From CAVXAE01 sp044225565 (GTDB taxonomy: Bacteria > Pseudomonadota > Gammaproteobacteria > Steroidobacterales > Steroidobacteraceae), in assembly GCA_044225565.1 (NCBI GenBank), contig JBGAIL010000205.1, forward strand, positions 1 through 8,251: a stretch of DNA of 8,251 nt, read 5' to 3'. The notes beneath the pieces were generated by a model. The model was not told the DNA's origin. It saw only the letters and a list, made by a program, of their open reading frames with translations, and made no database searches. How positions within the stretch are numbered: position 1 is the stretch's first letter; every line of letters starts with the position of its first letter. Shown here one piece after another: positions 1 to 6,781 of the stretch. The position numbers and the translations under genes are program-made.

Positions 1-1
1 G

Positions 2-958
2 CTCGACCGCATAGACGCATTGGCGCGCGAGGCTTCCATTCACGTCATCGCTCTGAAGGGCGCAGCGCTCTGCCGCCTGGGCCTTTACCCGCAGGGCGGG
101 CGGCCGATGAGTGACATCGACCTGCTGACGAAGCCTGCAGATGCCCCCGCCGCTTGCACGGTGCTGGCGAAACTCGGCTACCGGCATGCCGGTGAAACGG
201 CCCGACATCAGGTATTCGAGCCGTCCGATGCGGCCTCCGTCCGCGCGTTCGGCGAGCATATCGACCATCCGGTGAAGATAGAGCTGCATGTGCGGATCTC
301 GGAGCATCTCCCGGTTCGGAAGGTGGACATCACTTCGCTCATCCCTGCAGGAGATGGCAAGCCAGGTCTGCGCTTTTATTCGTCACTGCCGGCTATGATG
401 AATCACCTGTTACTGCACACGGCCGCCAACATGCGCGCACGCGCCATGCGAGGCATCCAGCTGCACGACATCGCCGTGGTCGGACGAAGGATGAGTCTTG
501 CGGACTGGGATGCCCTCGCAGCACTCGACGGTGGAAACAGGCTCCCGTGGTGGGCATTACCGCCGCTTGCACTCGCGGCTCGATACTACCCCTCGGCGAT
601 CCCGGCTCACCCGATCGATGCAGCATTAACGGGATGCACTCTCTGGCTGCGCCGCGCCATGCGTGACCAGATCCTGACGGACGTCTCCTGGTCGAGACTC
701 ACCATCCAGGCCTTTCCCGGCATCGAATGGTGTGGATCGCCAGCCGAAGCACTGACATTCATTGCGAGGAGGGTCTTCCCGGATCGCGCGATGCGCCACG
801 CGTTGCGGACCGTTGCGACCAGGCATGCCTACTCCACCGGAACGCCGTGGTATGGACTGTCGCACGGCCGGCGCATCCTGCGGTGGCTGTTCGCGACACC
901 GCCGCGGGTTCAGGCGATCTATCCGGTTCGTGTGGCGCTCGGAGTTCAGTCGCCATGA
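2..958 (+). CDS. Nucleotidyltransferase family protein (PF14907 type), 5' end cut by the window
   Basis: The frame is open from base 2, so the true start lies upstream. The TTG at 20 is probably an internal leucine, because the conserved family sequence already runs through it. About 318 residues are visible. Near the N-terminus a Leu-Lys-Gly motif (LKGAAL) is followed by RPMSDIDLL, whose two aspartates (about residues 38 and 40 of the visible part) match the metal-binding DxD of nucleotidyltransferase folds. Further on, IELHV (about 93-97) resembles the third acidic strand of this family, and MNHLLLHTA with LHDIAVV resembles its helical C-terminal half. In other bacteria such proteins sit beside PqqD-like, HPr-kinase-like or peptide-tailoring genes (recalled, not checked). 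The substrate is unknown and nucleotidyl transfer is unproven. The stop overlaps the stop of the opposing glycosyltransferase by 13 bases. Confidence 0.85.
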   Translation, partial: LDRIDALAREASIHVIALKGAALCRLGLYPQGGRPMSDIDLLTKPADAPAACTVLAKLGYRHAGETARHQVFEPSDAASVRAFGEHIDHPVKIELHVRISEHLPVRKVDITSLIPAGDGKPGLRFYSSLPAMMNHLLLHTAANMRARAMRGIQLHDIAVVGRRMSLADWDALAALDGGNRLPWWALPPLALAARYYPSAIPAHPIDAALTGCTLWLRRAMRDQILTDVSWSRLTIQAFPGIEWCGSPAEALTFIARRVFPDRAMRHALRTVATRHAYSTGTPWYGLSHGRRILRWLFATPPRVQAIYPVRVALGVQSP

Positions 959-2085
959 TCCCCTGCTGCGGCATCTCGCACGACCAGACATCGGTGCAAC
1001 GCCATGAACTGCTCGCAGGTGCGATCCGCGTCGCATGCAAGCGCTCGCCGTTGTGCTTCCGTGGCGATACGCAGCCGCAGCACCTCGTCCTGTGCCAATG
1101 CGCGAATCGCTTCTGCAAGTGCTGGAGCATCGCCGACCGGTACGCAGGACGCCGCTTCCGGATCCCATTCCGCCATGTGTCCCACGACCGTTCCCGCGGT
1201 TGGGACTCCGCTGACGGCCGCTTCCAGCACCACCAACGGCCCCGCTTCGTGGCGAGACGAGATCACGTTGAGATGCGCACGCTCGATCAAGGGCCGCAGC
1301 TGGCGCTGCGGCACGAACCCATGGAACGTCACCCGGGGGCCGAGCCCAAGCTCCACGGCAAGGAGCTGCATCCGTCCCGCGAGGGTATCTTCACCAACCA
1401 CATCCAGGTGAAAGCGTTCACCGCTCTTCATCAGCACAGCCATTGCGCGCAGCAGAGTGGACTGATCCTTCACGAGATTGAGACTGGCCACGTGCACGAG
1501 ACGCAGTTCTTCATCGTCGGTCCTTCGGACCGGTGATCGGGGCGGCCAGGCATGCAGATCCACCCCGAGCGGCACGAGCTCCGCGCGGCGTCCGAGTTCG
1601 GCGATTCGCTGGATCATGGGAGCACTGGCTGCCGTGACGACCGTTGCGGTACGCAGCACGAAGGATTCGCGCATCCTTCCCTTCCAGTTCGAACGCCCGC
1701 CATACGCGATCCCGGGAAGGGCTTCGAGCTCACCGCCCGCATAGTGGATCGAGCTCGGAACATTCAGGAGCCTTGCAGAGCAGGTTGCCGCGAGCCCGCA
1801 CGCACCGGACCAGATCGATTGCACGAGATCGAATCGACCCGACCTGTTCTCGCGGAGCACCGCTGCGATCGTCCGCGCTACCCTGGGCAGCCCCCCTCCG
1901 CCACCAATGTTGTGGATGTGGGCGCCCTCCAGCATCCAGCGAGCGGGGGAGCGCTCCTGCGCCAGTGCGAACACATGCACTTCATGCAGCGGCGCGAGCC
2001 TCCGCAAAAGCGACAGCAATGCCGGGATGACCCGCTGCTCGCCGGACCTGTCCACGCCGCCGGGCACGATCATCGCGATCTTCAT
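946..2085 (-). CDS. Glycosyltransferase family 4 (GT-B fold)
   Basis: A 379-residue protein of normal length for GT4 enzymes, which transfer a sugar from an activated nucleotide sugar to a lipid-linked, polysaccharide or small-molecule acceptor at the cytoplasmic face. The N-terminal acceptor domain opens with MKIAMIVPGGVDRSG. The hinge carries VPLGVD (about 171-176). The donor domain then begins with LVHVASLNLVKDQ, its lysine near 206, as is usual for phosphate binding. An E-x7-E motif, the GT4 hallmark, lies in SRHEAGPLVVLEAA (E280 and E288). I chose the ATG at 2085 because AAGG lies 7 bases upstream and the family N-terminus starts there; an in-frame ATG at 2106 would add seven unconserved residues. 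No signal peptide or membrane span is seen. Donor and acceptor sugars cannot be read from the sequence. It is transcribed apart from the right-hand operon. Confidence 0.93.
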   Translation of the reverse strand: MKIAMIVPGGVDRSGEQRVIPALLSLLRRLAPLHEVHVFALAQERSPARWMLEGAHIHNIGGGGGLPRVARTIAAVLRENRSGRFDLVQSIWSGACGLAATCSARLLNVPSSIHYAGGELEALPGIAYGGRSNWKGRMRESFVLRTATVVTAASAPMIQRIAELGRRAELVPLGVDLHAWPPRSPVRRTDDEELRLVHVASLNLVKDQSTLLRAMAVLMKSGERFHLDVVGEDTLAGRMQLLAVELGLGPRVTFHGFVPQRQLRPLIERAHLNVISSRHEAGPLVVLEAAVSGVPTAGTVVGHMAEWDPEAASCVPVGDAPALAEAIRALAQDEVLRLRIATEAQRRALACDADRTCEQFMALHRCLVVRDAAAGDHGD

Positions 2086-2108
2086 ATCGCCGCCTTGCGG
2101 ATGCATGC
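2086..2108. other. 23-base divergent gap, the only non-coding stretch
   Basis: This gap separates the start of the minus-strand glycosyltransferase (2085) from that of the plus-strand methyltransferase (2109). It is too short for two full sigma70 promoters, so at least one must lie inside the opposite coding region. The perfect palindrome ATGCATGCAT (2101-2110) overlaps the methyltransferase start codon and also contains an in-frame upstream ATG for the glycosyltransferase. It could be an operator, but ten-base palindromes arise by chance several times in a window this long. Confidence 0.55.
2093..2096 (-). promoter_or_regulatory. Ribosome binding site deciding the start of the first glycosyltransferase
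   Basis: On the minus strand AAGG (within AAGGCGG) stands 7 bases before the ATG at 2085. The competing in-frame ATG at 2106 lies upstream of this element, which supports 2085 as the start. Confidence 0.6.
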
Positions 2109-2930
2109 ATGAGCGACCGCGGAATCCTCGCCAGGCTGCAGGACACCCAGGACGCTTTCGACAGCGTCGCCGCGGATTACGACGGCCCCCGCGGCAACAA
2201 CGAGGCGATCCGGGAGATGCGCCACGAGATGTGGCGCTGGCTGGACGCCAGTTTCCCTTCGCCTGCGCGCCTGATCGACCTGGGATGCGGCACCGGCCTC
2301 GACGCGGTCCGCATGGCCGGCCTCGGCCATGAAATCACGGCGCTCGACTGGTCGCCGCGGATGGTGGAGCGAACGCAGCACCGGGCGGCTGCGTCGGGAT
2401 TGTCCGACCACGTAGTAGCACGGCACCTCGGTGCGCAGGACCTTCATCGGCTCGAAGGCGATTCCACATTCGACGGTGTGTACTCGAACCTCGGGCCGCT
2501 CAACTGTGCCCCCGATCTCGATGCGGTCTCCCGCGAATGCGCGAGGCTCCTCAAGCCCGGCGGCAGGCTCGTGTTCACCGTCATCGGACGAATCTGTCCC
2601 TGGGAGGTATTGCATTACGCACGCCTGCGTAGCTGGGGGCGCGTAGCCATCCGGTTCAGGCGCGGCATGGTGGCGGTCGGGTTGAACCGGCGCACCATCT
2701 GGACGCGATACTTCACGCCTCGCGAGTTCTACCGCGATTTTCAGAGCCTGTTCACGCTCGAGCACATGCGTGGCGTGTGTCTCTTTGCCCCACCACCTTA
2801 TCTCGCTGCGGGGCGCGACCGTCATCGCCGGGGGCAAAAGCGACTCTGGCGAATCGACCAGTGCGCCGCCGGATGGCCGCTGTTGCGGGCGATGGGGGAT
2901 CATTTCCTCATCGTCCTGCGTAAGCGCTGA
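2109..2930 (+). CDS. Class I SAM-dependent methyltransferase
   Basis: A 273-residue protein with a Rossmann-type methyltransferase core. It transfers a methyl group from S-adenosylmethionine to an unknown acceptor in the cytoplasm. Motif I is RLIDLGCGTGLDA (54-66). An acidic residue closes strand 2 in ITALDWSP (D80). FDGVYSNLGPLN (121-132) is the strand-4 region and LLKPGGRLVFTV (147-158) the post-core motif. The C-terminal part, including YFTPREFYRDF (201-211), FAPPPYL (226-232) and GDHFLIVLRKR (263-273), is probably acceptor-specific. The ATG at 2109 has only a weak GGA seven bases upstream, but conserved-looking sequence (AFDSVAADYDGP) starts at residue 16, so the start is plausible. It runs opposite to both flanking glycosyltransferases and its last 23 bases overlap the end of the second. 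No promoter is visible, so one may lie within the glycosyltransferase gene to its left. Confidence 0.93.
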   Translation: MSDRGILARLQDTQDAFDSVAADYDGPRGNNEAIREMRHEMWRWLDASFPSPARLIDLGCGTGLDAVRMAGLGHEITALDWSPRMVERTQHRAAASGLSDHVVARHLGAQDLHRLEGDSTFDGVYSNLGPLNCAPDLDAVSRECARLLKPGGRLVFTVIGRICPWEVLHYARLRSWGRVAIRFRRGMVAVGLNRRTIWTRYFTPREFYRDFQSLFTLEHMRGVCLFAPPPYLAAGRDRHRRGQKRLWRIDQCAAGWPLLRAMGDHFLIVLRKR

Positions 2931-4083
2931 TCGCCGAGTAGGCCGTGGCGAGCTTCCTGCCGAGGGCGGGGAACGACAGCTCCGCCTCGAAATGCCTCCT
3001 TACCTGCCGTCGCAAGTCGTGGGTCGGACGCATGGCGAGGTCCACCAGGGCTTCCGCGAGGCTGGCCGAATCTCCGCAAGGCCAGAGCCGCCCCACGATC
3101 CCGTTCCCGGTGAGCGCCCTGAACGAGGGAATGTCCGTGACGGCGGGCGGAAGCCCGCAGGCCAGCGCCTCGATCAGCGAGTAGCCGCTCCCTTCCCGAT
3201 GGCTGCCCAGCACGAAAAGATCGGCGGCGCGCATGAGGAGCTCGATGCGCTCGTGAGGCACGCACCCGAGCAGCCGGACCCGCCCGGACAGCCGTGAATC
3301 CTTTTCGATACAGGAGTGCACGCCGGCCAGCAAGGCACCCTTGCCGAAGCAGCACCACAGTTGCAAGCCAGGCAACCTGGAGGTCGCGGCGCTCACACCG
3401 CGGAGCACCGAGAGCGGATCCTTGTTTTCATCCAGGTGCCCCACCCACAGCACCGCGGGCTCACCCTCGAGGCCGGTGAGACGGCGTGCCTCGGTACGGT
3501 CGCCGTAGCCGAACCGGCTGGTCGACTCCGGGATCTCGAACAGGCGCGCCCGCTCTGGGATCAGTGATGCCTGGACGAACGGTTCCGCCTGCCCGCGCGC
3601 GCAGAAGGCGAACCCGCTCGCCACTGCGAGGCCCCGGCGCCAGTGGGGCCGTCGCCAGAAGCGCGGCAGGCGACTGGCATGATCCTGAACCAGGATCGGC
3701 AAAGCAGGTGCCGCTCGTGACAGTCGACGCAGCTCGCCTGAGAAGCCGAGGCCATGCACGTGCAGCGCGTCGGGCCCGATGTGCGACAGCAGGTCCTGAA
3801 ACGCTCGCCACCCTGCACGCGTGGCATGCCGATGCCCGAAAGGCAGGAAGTGATAGTGAACTCCGTTGCGAACGAGCCGATCCTCGTAATCGCAAGCCTG
3901 GATGACCGAAACTCTCGTACCACCAGCCGCGGCAGCCTCTGCAACGTCGACCAGGGAAGGCCAAGCCTCGAGCAGTTCACGTGGCGCACGGCGCTGGGAA
4001 TCCCTGAAGAACCCGATCTGCGCAACGTGGAGCTGCCGCACGTCGACGCGGCCGCTCACAGGCTCGAGACGCGCGGATCCCAT
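2908..4083 (-). CDS. Glycosyltransferase family 4, last visible gene of the minus-strand operon
   Basis: About 391 residues from the ATG at 4083. The acceptor domain starts with QLHVAQIGFFRDSQ (17-30). The donor domain has VLWVGHLDENKDPL (211-224, with lysine 221) and the GT4 E-x7-E motif in SHREGSGYSLIEALA (E297 and E305). This predicts a retaining GT-B glycosyltransferase using a nucleotide sugar. The start is uncertain. ATG 4083 overlaps the preceding radical SAM gene by 28 bases, whereas GTG 4059 gives a 4-base GTGA stop-start overlap like those elsewhere in the operon; neither has a strong ribosome binding site. The open frame runs up to 4326, but that extension lies inside the radical SAM gene and does not look like protein of this family. 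The stop lies 23 bases inside the opposing methyltransferase. Specificity is unknown, but its place in the operon suggests it glycosylates a product or intermediate of the radical SAM enzymes. Confidence 0.92.
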   Translation of the reverse strand: MGSARLEPVSGRVDVRQLHVAQIGFFRDSQRRAPRELLEAWPSLVDVAEAAAAGGTRVSVIQACDYEDRLVRNGVHYHFLPFGHRHATRAGWRAFQDLLSHIGPDALHVHGLGFSGELRRLSRAAPALPILVQDHASRLPRFWRRPHWRRGLAVASGFAFCARGQAEPFVQASLIPERARLFEIPESTSRFGYGDRTEARRLTGLEGEPAVLWVGHLDENKDPLSVLRGVSAATSRLPGLQLWCCFGKGALLAGVHSCIEKDSRLSGRVRLLGCVPHERIELLMRAADLFVLGSHREGSGYSLIEALACGLPPAVTDIPSFRALTGNGIVGRLWPCGDSASLAEALVDLAMRPTHDLRRQVRRHFEAELSFPALGRKLATAYSAISAYAGR

Positions 4084-5582
4084 AGCCTGACGAACCGCTT
4101 CGAAAAATCGAGCTCCCACGGCCGGTCGTAACGCCTGCTCCAATACCGCCACGATGCGAGCGCGCTCAGTATGGATTTCCCCCATCGCGGCGAGCGGATG
4201 TCCGTCACGGTCGGGAACCGGCAGCCCAGCACGGTCGTGAAATCCAGGATGCGCTGGCGCAGGCCTGCGCTGACCCAGGGTGCATTCTGATGGCACCAGT
4301 AATCCACCCATTGCGGCTCGGCCCATCCGTCGGCGGTGGTCGGAAACGGAATGGGACTTCCAGCGCCGTCACAAGGCACCGGCACTGGGCGCGCTCGCGC
4401 CGTCGCTCCGCCATGGCGCCGCGGCGGGAGCGGCGTGTAGATGTACAACATGATCTCCGTGGCTGGATGCATCCGTTTGATCGTCCGGATGAACTCGAAC
4501 GTGCGCTCGGTCTCGCCCTCAGGATCCTGTGGGGGCGCGAGCATGAACGACAGCTCGGGAATCACGCCGTTGCTGCGACATTTCTCCACGACGGCGAGCG
4601 TTTGATCGGAGCGCGTTCCCTTGCGAACGTCGTGCAGCAGCTGATCGTTCGGCGACTCGGCCCCGATGTAGGCCATGCGCAGCCGGCTCTTGCGTACGAG
4701 CGCCCAGGAGCGCTCCGACAGGCCGAGGAGCGCATCGGAGCGCGCGAAACACCACCAGGGAAGGCCCAGGTCTGCGAGCACCTCCAGCAGCGGCACCATG
4801 TCGACCTCGCGGTCGAAGAAATTGTGATCGTAGAACTGGAGGGCATCGGCTCCGAAGCGATCCTTCAGGAAATGCAGGTCATCGCGAAGCCGCGCCGCGA
4901 CGGGCAGCGCGGTCCTGCCCTGGAACATCGCGGCGACGCCGCAGAAGGTGCACCGGAACCGGCATCCCAGCGCCGCCTGGTAGGCGACGGTGCGGCGACC
5001 GAGATAAGTGCGCTTGAGGTATTGACCAGGGTCGCGCAGCAGGTGATAGGGCAAGGCTGCGGTGATCCCTGCCGCCGAGAAGGGCCTGTCGAGATTGTGT
5101 GCCACCCGCCCTTCGCGCCGCCAGGACAGCCCTGTGATCCGCGCAAACGCCTCAGGCCGGGCCTGCGCGCCCGAGTCATCGAGCAGGGCATCCATCAGTT
5201 CGCGAAGCGTCGCTTCACCTTGCCCGCGGATGGCGTAGTCGACGTAGTCGCTGCCGAGGGCTTCCTCCGGGCAGATCGTCGGGAAATGCCCTCCCCAGAC
5301 GATCGGAGTTCCAGGAGCCGCTTTCCGGATGGCGCGCGACACCGCGATGGCCGATCGCAGCTGCGGCCCACCCATCACGCTGATGCCTATGGCATCGACG
5401 CCATCATCACGCGCCATGGCACTGGAGGTGGCGACGAATTCCCCATCGACGTTCCCGTCGATGATGCGGACGTCGTACCGGTCCTGAAGCGCGGCGGACA
5501 GATTCAGCACCGCGAGCGGAAATCGCGCTGTCCGGCTCGAGGCGATGGTGGGATTGATCAGCAGGATACGGTGGCGTCTCAT
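4056..5582 (-). CDS. Cobalamin-binding radical SAM enzyme (B12-rSAM, BchE/HpnP-like architecture)
   Basis: A 508-residue, two-domain enzyme. Residues 1-135 form a B12-binding Rossmann domain: RILLINPTI at the start, GISVMGG (66-72), IVWGGHFPTICPEEAL (94-109) and YAIRGQGEATLREL (116-129). The usual DxHxxG is D-G-N-V-D-G (42-47), with Asn in place of the cobalt-ligating His, as is common in radical SAM members. The radical SAM barrel follows, with C207-x3-C211-x2-C214 for the 4Fe-4S cluster and YIGAESPND (305-313) as a SAM-contact strand. The C-terminal 120 residues are Trp/Arg-rich and are a family-specific tail. Relatives methylate unactivated carbon, form rings or rearrange; the substrate here is unknown. 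The ATG at 5582 has GGAG 7 bases upstream and overlaps the amidohydrolase stop as ATGA, implying coupled translation. Confidence 0.95.
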   Translation of the reverse strand: MRRHRILLINPTIASSRTARFPLAVLNLSAALQDRYDVRIIDGNVDGEFVATSSAMARDDGVDAIGISVMGGPQLRSAIAVSRAIRKAAPGTPIVWGGHFPTICPEEALGSDYVDYAIRGQGEATLRELMDALLDDSGAQARPEAFARITGLSWRREGRVAHNLDRPFSAAGITAALPYHLLRDPGQYLKRTYLGRRTVAYQAALGCRFRCTFCGVAAMFQGRTALPVAARLRDDLHFLKDRFGADALQFYDHNFFDREVDMVPLLEVLADLGLPWWCFARSDALLGLSERSWALVRKSRLRMAYIGAESPNDQLLHDVRKGTRSDQTLAVVEKCRSNGVIPELSFMLAPPQDPEGETERTFEFIRTIKRMHPATEIMLYIYTPLPPRRHGGATARARPVPVPCDGAGSPIPFPTTADGWAEPQWVDYWCHQNAPWVSAGLRQRILDFTTVLGCRFPTVTDIRSPRWGKSILSALASWRYWSRRYDRPWELDFSKRFVRLWDPRVSSL

Positions 5583-6781
5583 GACCCGACTCCACTCAAC
5601 GACGACGGCAAGGCACGAGGCTGCCAGTCGAGCCCTGCTTCACGGATGCGGGCCACCTTCAGTCTCGACACGAGAGGGCGGGCCAGGCATTTCGGGCGGC
5701 CATCGACCCAGACTCTGTCGCAACCGGCTTCACCGAATGCGGACGCATGGCGCGGATCGGAGTAGCTCACCTCTCCTCCGAGGAGCACCAACGAGATGTC
5801 GGCGCGCCCGGCGCGGCAAAGCGCCAGGTCTCGCGGAATGGCCACGATGTCGGCCAGCGTGCCAGCACGGAGTGCTCCGCGGTCGGCCAAACGGAGTATC
5901 CGGGAAGGATGCTCCGTCACCATCGCCTCGAGCTCCGCATCCTCGAGAGCCGAGCACTCGCGTGCCCGCTGAAGCTCTTCGAGCAGATCACGTGAGCCGC
6001 TCAAGCGCGAGTCACTCCCCAACGCAACGTGCCGGCGGTCCTTCAATGAACCGATATCCACCGTGCGGTCGAACAGGTGTAGATTCGAAGCGGGACACCA
6101 CACCAGCCCAGCGCCGGCATTGAGCAGCCGCTCATGCTGCCCGGAAGTCAGGCCAGTGCCGTGCACGAGCACGGTGTTCGAAGCAAGGCATCCGATTGCA
6201 TCGAGCCTTTCGAACTCGCATGTGGCCGCGGCGTCCGTGCCCTCAGCCGCATGGATGATCCAGGGATGACTGGGCGCGGTTTGTCTGAAGGACTGCAGGA
6301 TGGCGTCCTCACCGTCCATCGCCAGCGAATGCGACCAGCCGAAGCGTGTCACGACGCGCACGGGAAACGAGTCCTCGAGCAGCGCGGGATGGAGCGGGTC
6401 GTGGTGCGCCACCGTGGTGACGCCACTCAACAGATTCTTGATGCCGCCGATGAGCAGCCGCTCCTCCCGGGGCACCGAGTGGTTCTCCACGAGCACCGCC
6501 TCGGTCCGCAGCCGCGGACGGATGTCGTCGATCCACTCGACGACATTGCCGTAGCGCGGGCGGTATTTCAGGCGCGGCAGGCCATTGAGCTGCAGATGAT
6601 CGTGCGCGTTGATCAGCCCCGGTAGCACCCGGCCTCCACGCAGGTCGATGACGAGATCAGCGGGTCTCGGTGCGGCATCCAGGCTGGCGATGAGCCCGTG
6701 CTCCACCCGGATGCAGGTGCGCTGCCCGCTGGCGAGCGTTGCATTTTCGAGCGCGAGGCTGCGGCCGGAAGGTTTATGCAT
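5579..6781 (-). CDS. Amidohydrolase-superfamily enzyme, mononuclear deaminase type
   Basis: A 400-residue TIM-barrel metal hydrolase of normal length. LPGLINAHDHLQL (53-65) carries the HxH pair (H60, H62). IIHAAEG (175-181) gives H177 plus E180 in an HxxE arrangement. VLVHGTG (204-210) gives H207, and ALGSDSRLSG (253-262) gives D257. This set matches deaminases of the guanine, cytosine, S-adenosylhomocysteine and TRZ/ATZ group, where three His and one Asp bind a single metal and the Glu and fourth His shuttle protons. The N-terminal 50 residues and GALRAGTLADIVAI (302-315) to LLGGEVSY (333-340) form the accessory beta-sandwich. Likely chemistry is hydrolytic deamination or dechlorination-like attack on an aminated ring, but the substrate is unknown. 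The ATG at 6781 overlaps the methyltransferase stop by 8 bases (ATGCATAA). Upstream ATGs at 6826 and 6847 would add unconserved sequence and deeper overlap. No clear ribosome binding site is seen at 6781. Confidence 0.93.
   Translation of the reverse strand: MHKPSGRSLALENATLASGQRTCIRVEHGLIASLDAAPRPADLVIDLRGGRVLPGLINAHDHLQLNGLPRLKYRPRYGNVVEWIDDIRPRLRTEAVLVENHSVPREERLLIGGIKNLLSGVTTVAHHDPLHPALLEDSFPVRVVTRFGWSHSLAMDGEDAILQSFRQTAPSHPWIIHAAEGTDAAATCEFERLDAIGCLASNTVLVHGTGLTSGQHERLLNAGAGLVWCPASNLHLFDRTVDIGSLKDRRHVALGSDSRLSGSRDLLEELQRARECSALEDAELEAMVTEHPSRILRLADRGALRAGTLADIVAIPRDLALCRAGRADISLVLLGGEVSYSDPRHASAFGEAGCDRVWVDGRPKCLARPLVSRLKVARIREAGLDWQPRALPSSLSGVGS
5590..5593 (-). promoter_or_regulatory. 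Ribosome binding site of the B12 radical SAM gene
   Basis: Minus-strand GGAG, 7 bases before the ATG at 5582 and inside the end of the amidohydrolase gene. It fixes the start of the B12 radical SAM enzyme and supports reinitiation across the ATGA overlap. Confidence 0.65.

Noticed and set aside
20..22. TTG as the start codon of the nucleotidyltransferase
   Set aside because: The frame is open back to the window edge, the residues before it read naturally into the conserved LKG segment, and a full family member needs more N-terminal sequence.
626..1168. A 180-codon open frame on the minus strand
   Set aside because: It straddles the convergent ends of two real genes in a wrong frame. Its composition is Arg/Ser-rich and no motif is visible.
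727..1536. A 269-codon open frame on the plus strand
   Set aside because: It covers the end of the nucleotidyltransferase out of frame and the antisense of the first glycosyltransferase. It has no domain pattern.
2086..2108. A precursor peptide gene or a small RNA in the only gap
   Set aside because: 23 bases are too short for either.
2082..2903. A 273-codon open frame on the minus strand
   Set aside because: It is an exact antisense shadow of the plus-strand methyltransferase, which carries real SAM-binding motifs.
4290..5765. A 491-codon open frame on the plus strand
   Set aside because: It is antisense to the B12 radical SAM gene, which has clear motifs. Its translation is Arg/His/Gly-rich with no recognisable domain, as expected of a GC-rich shadow frame.
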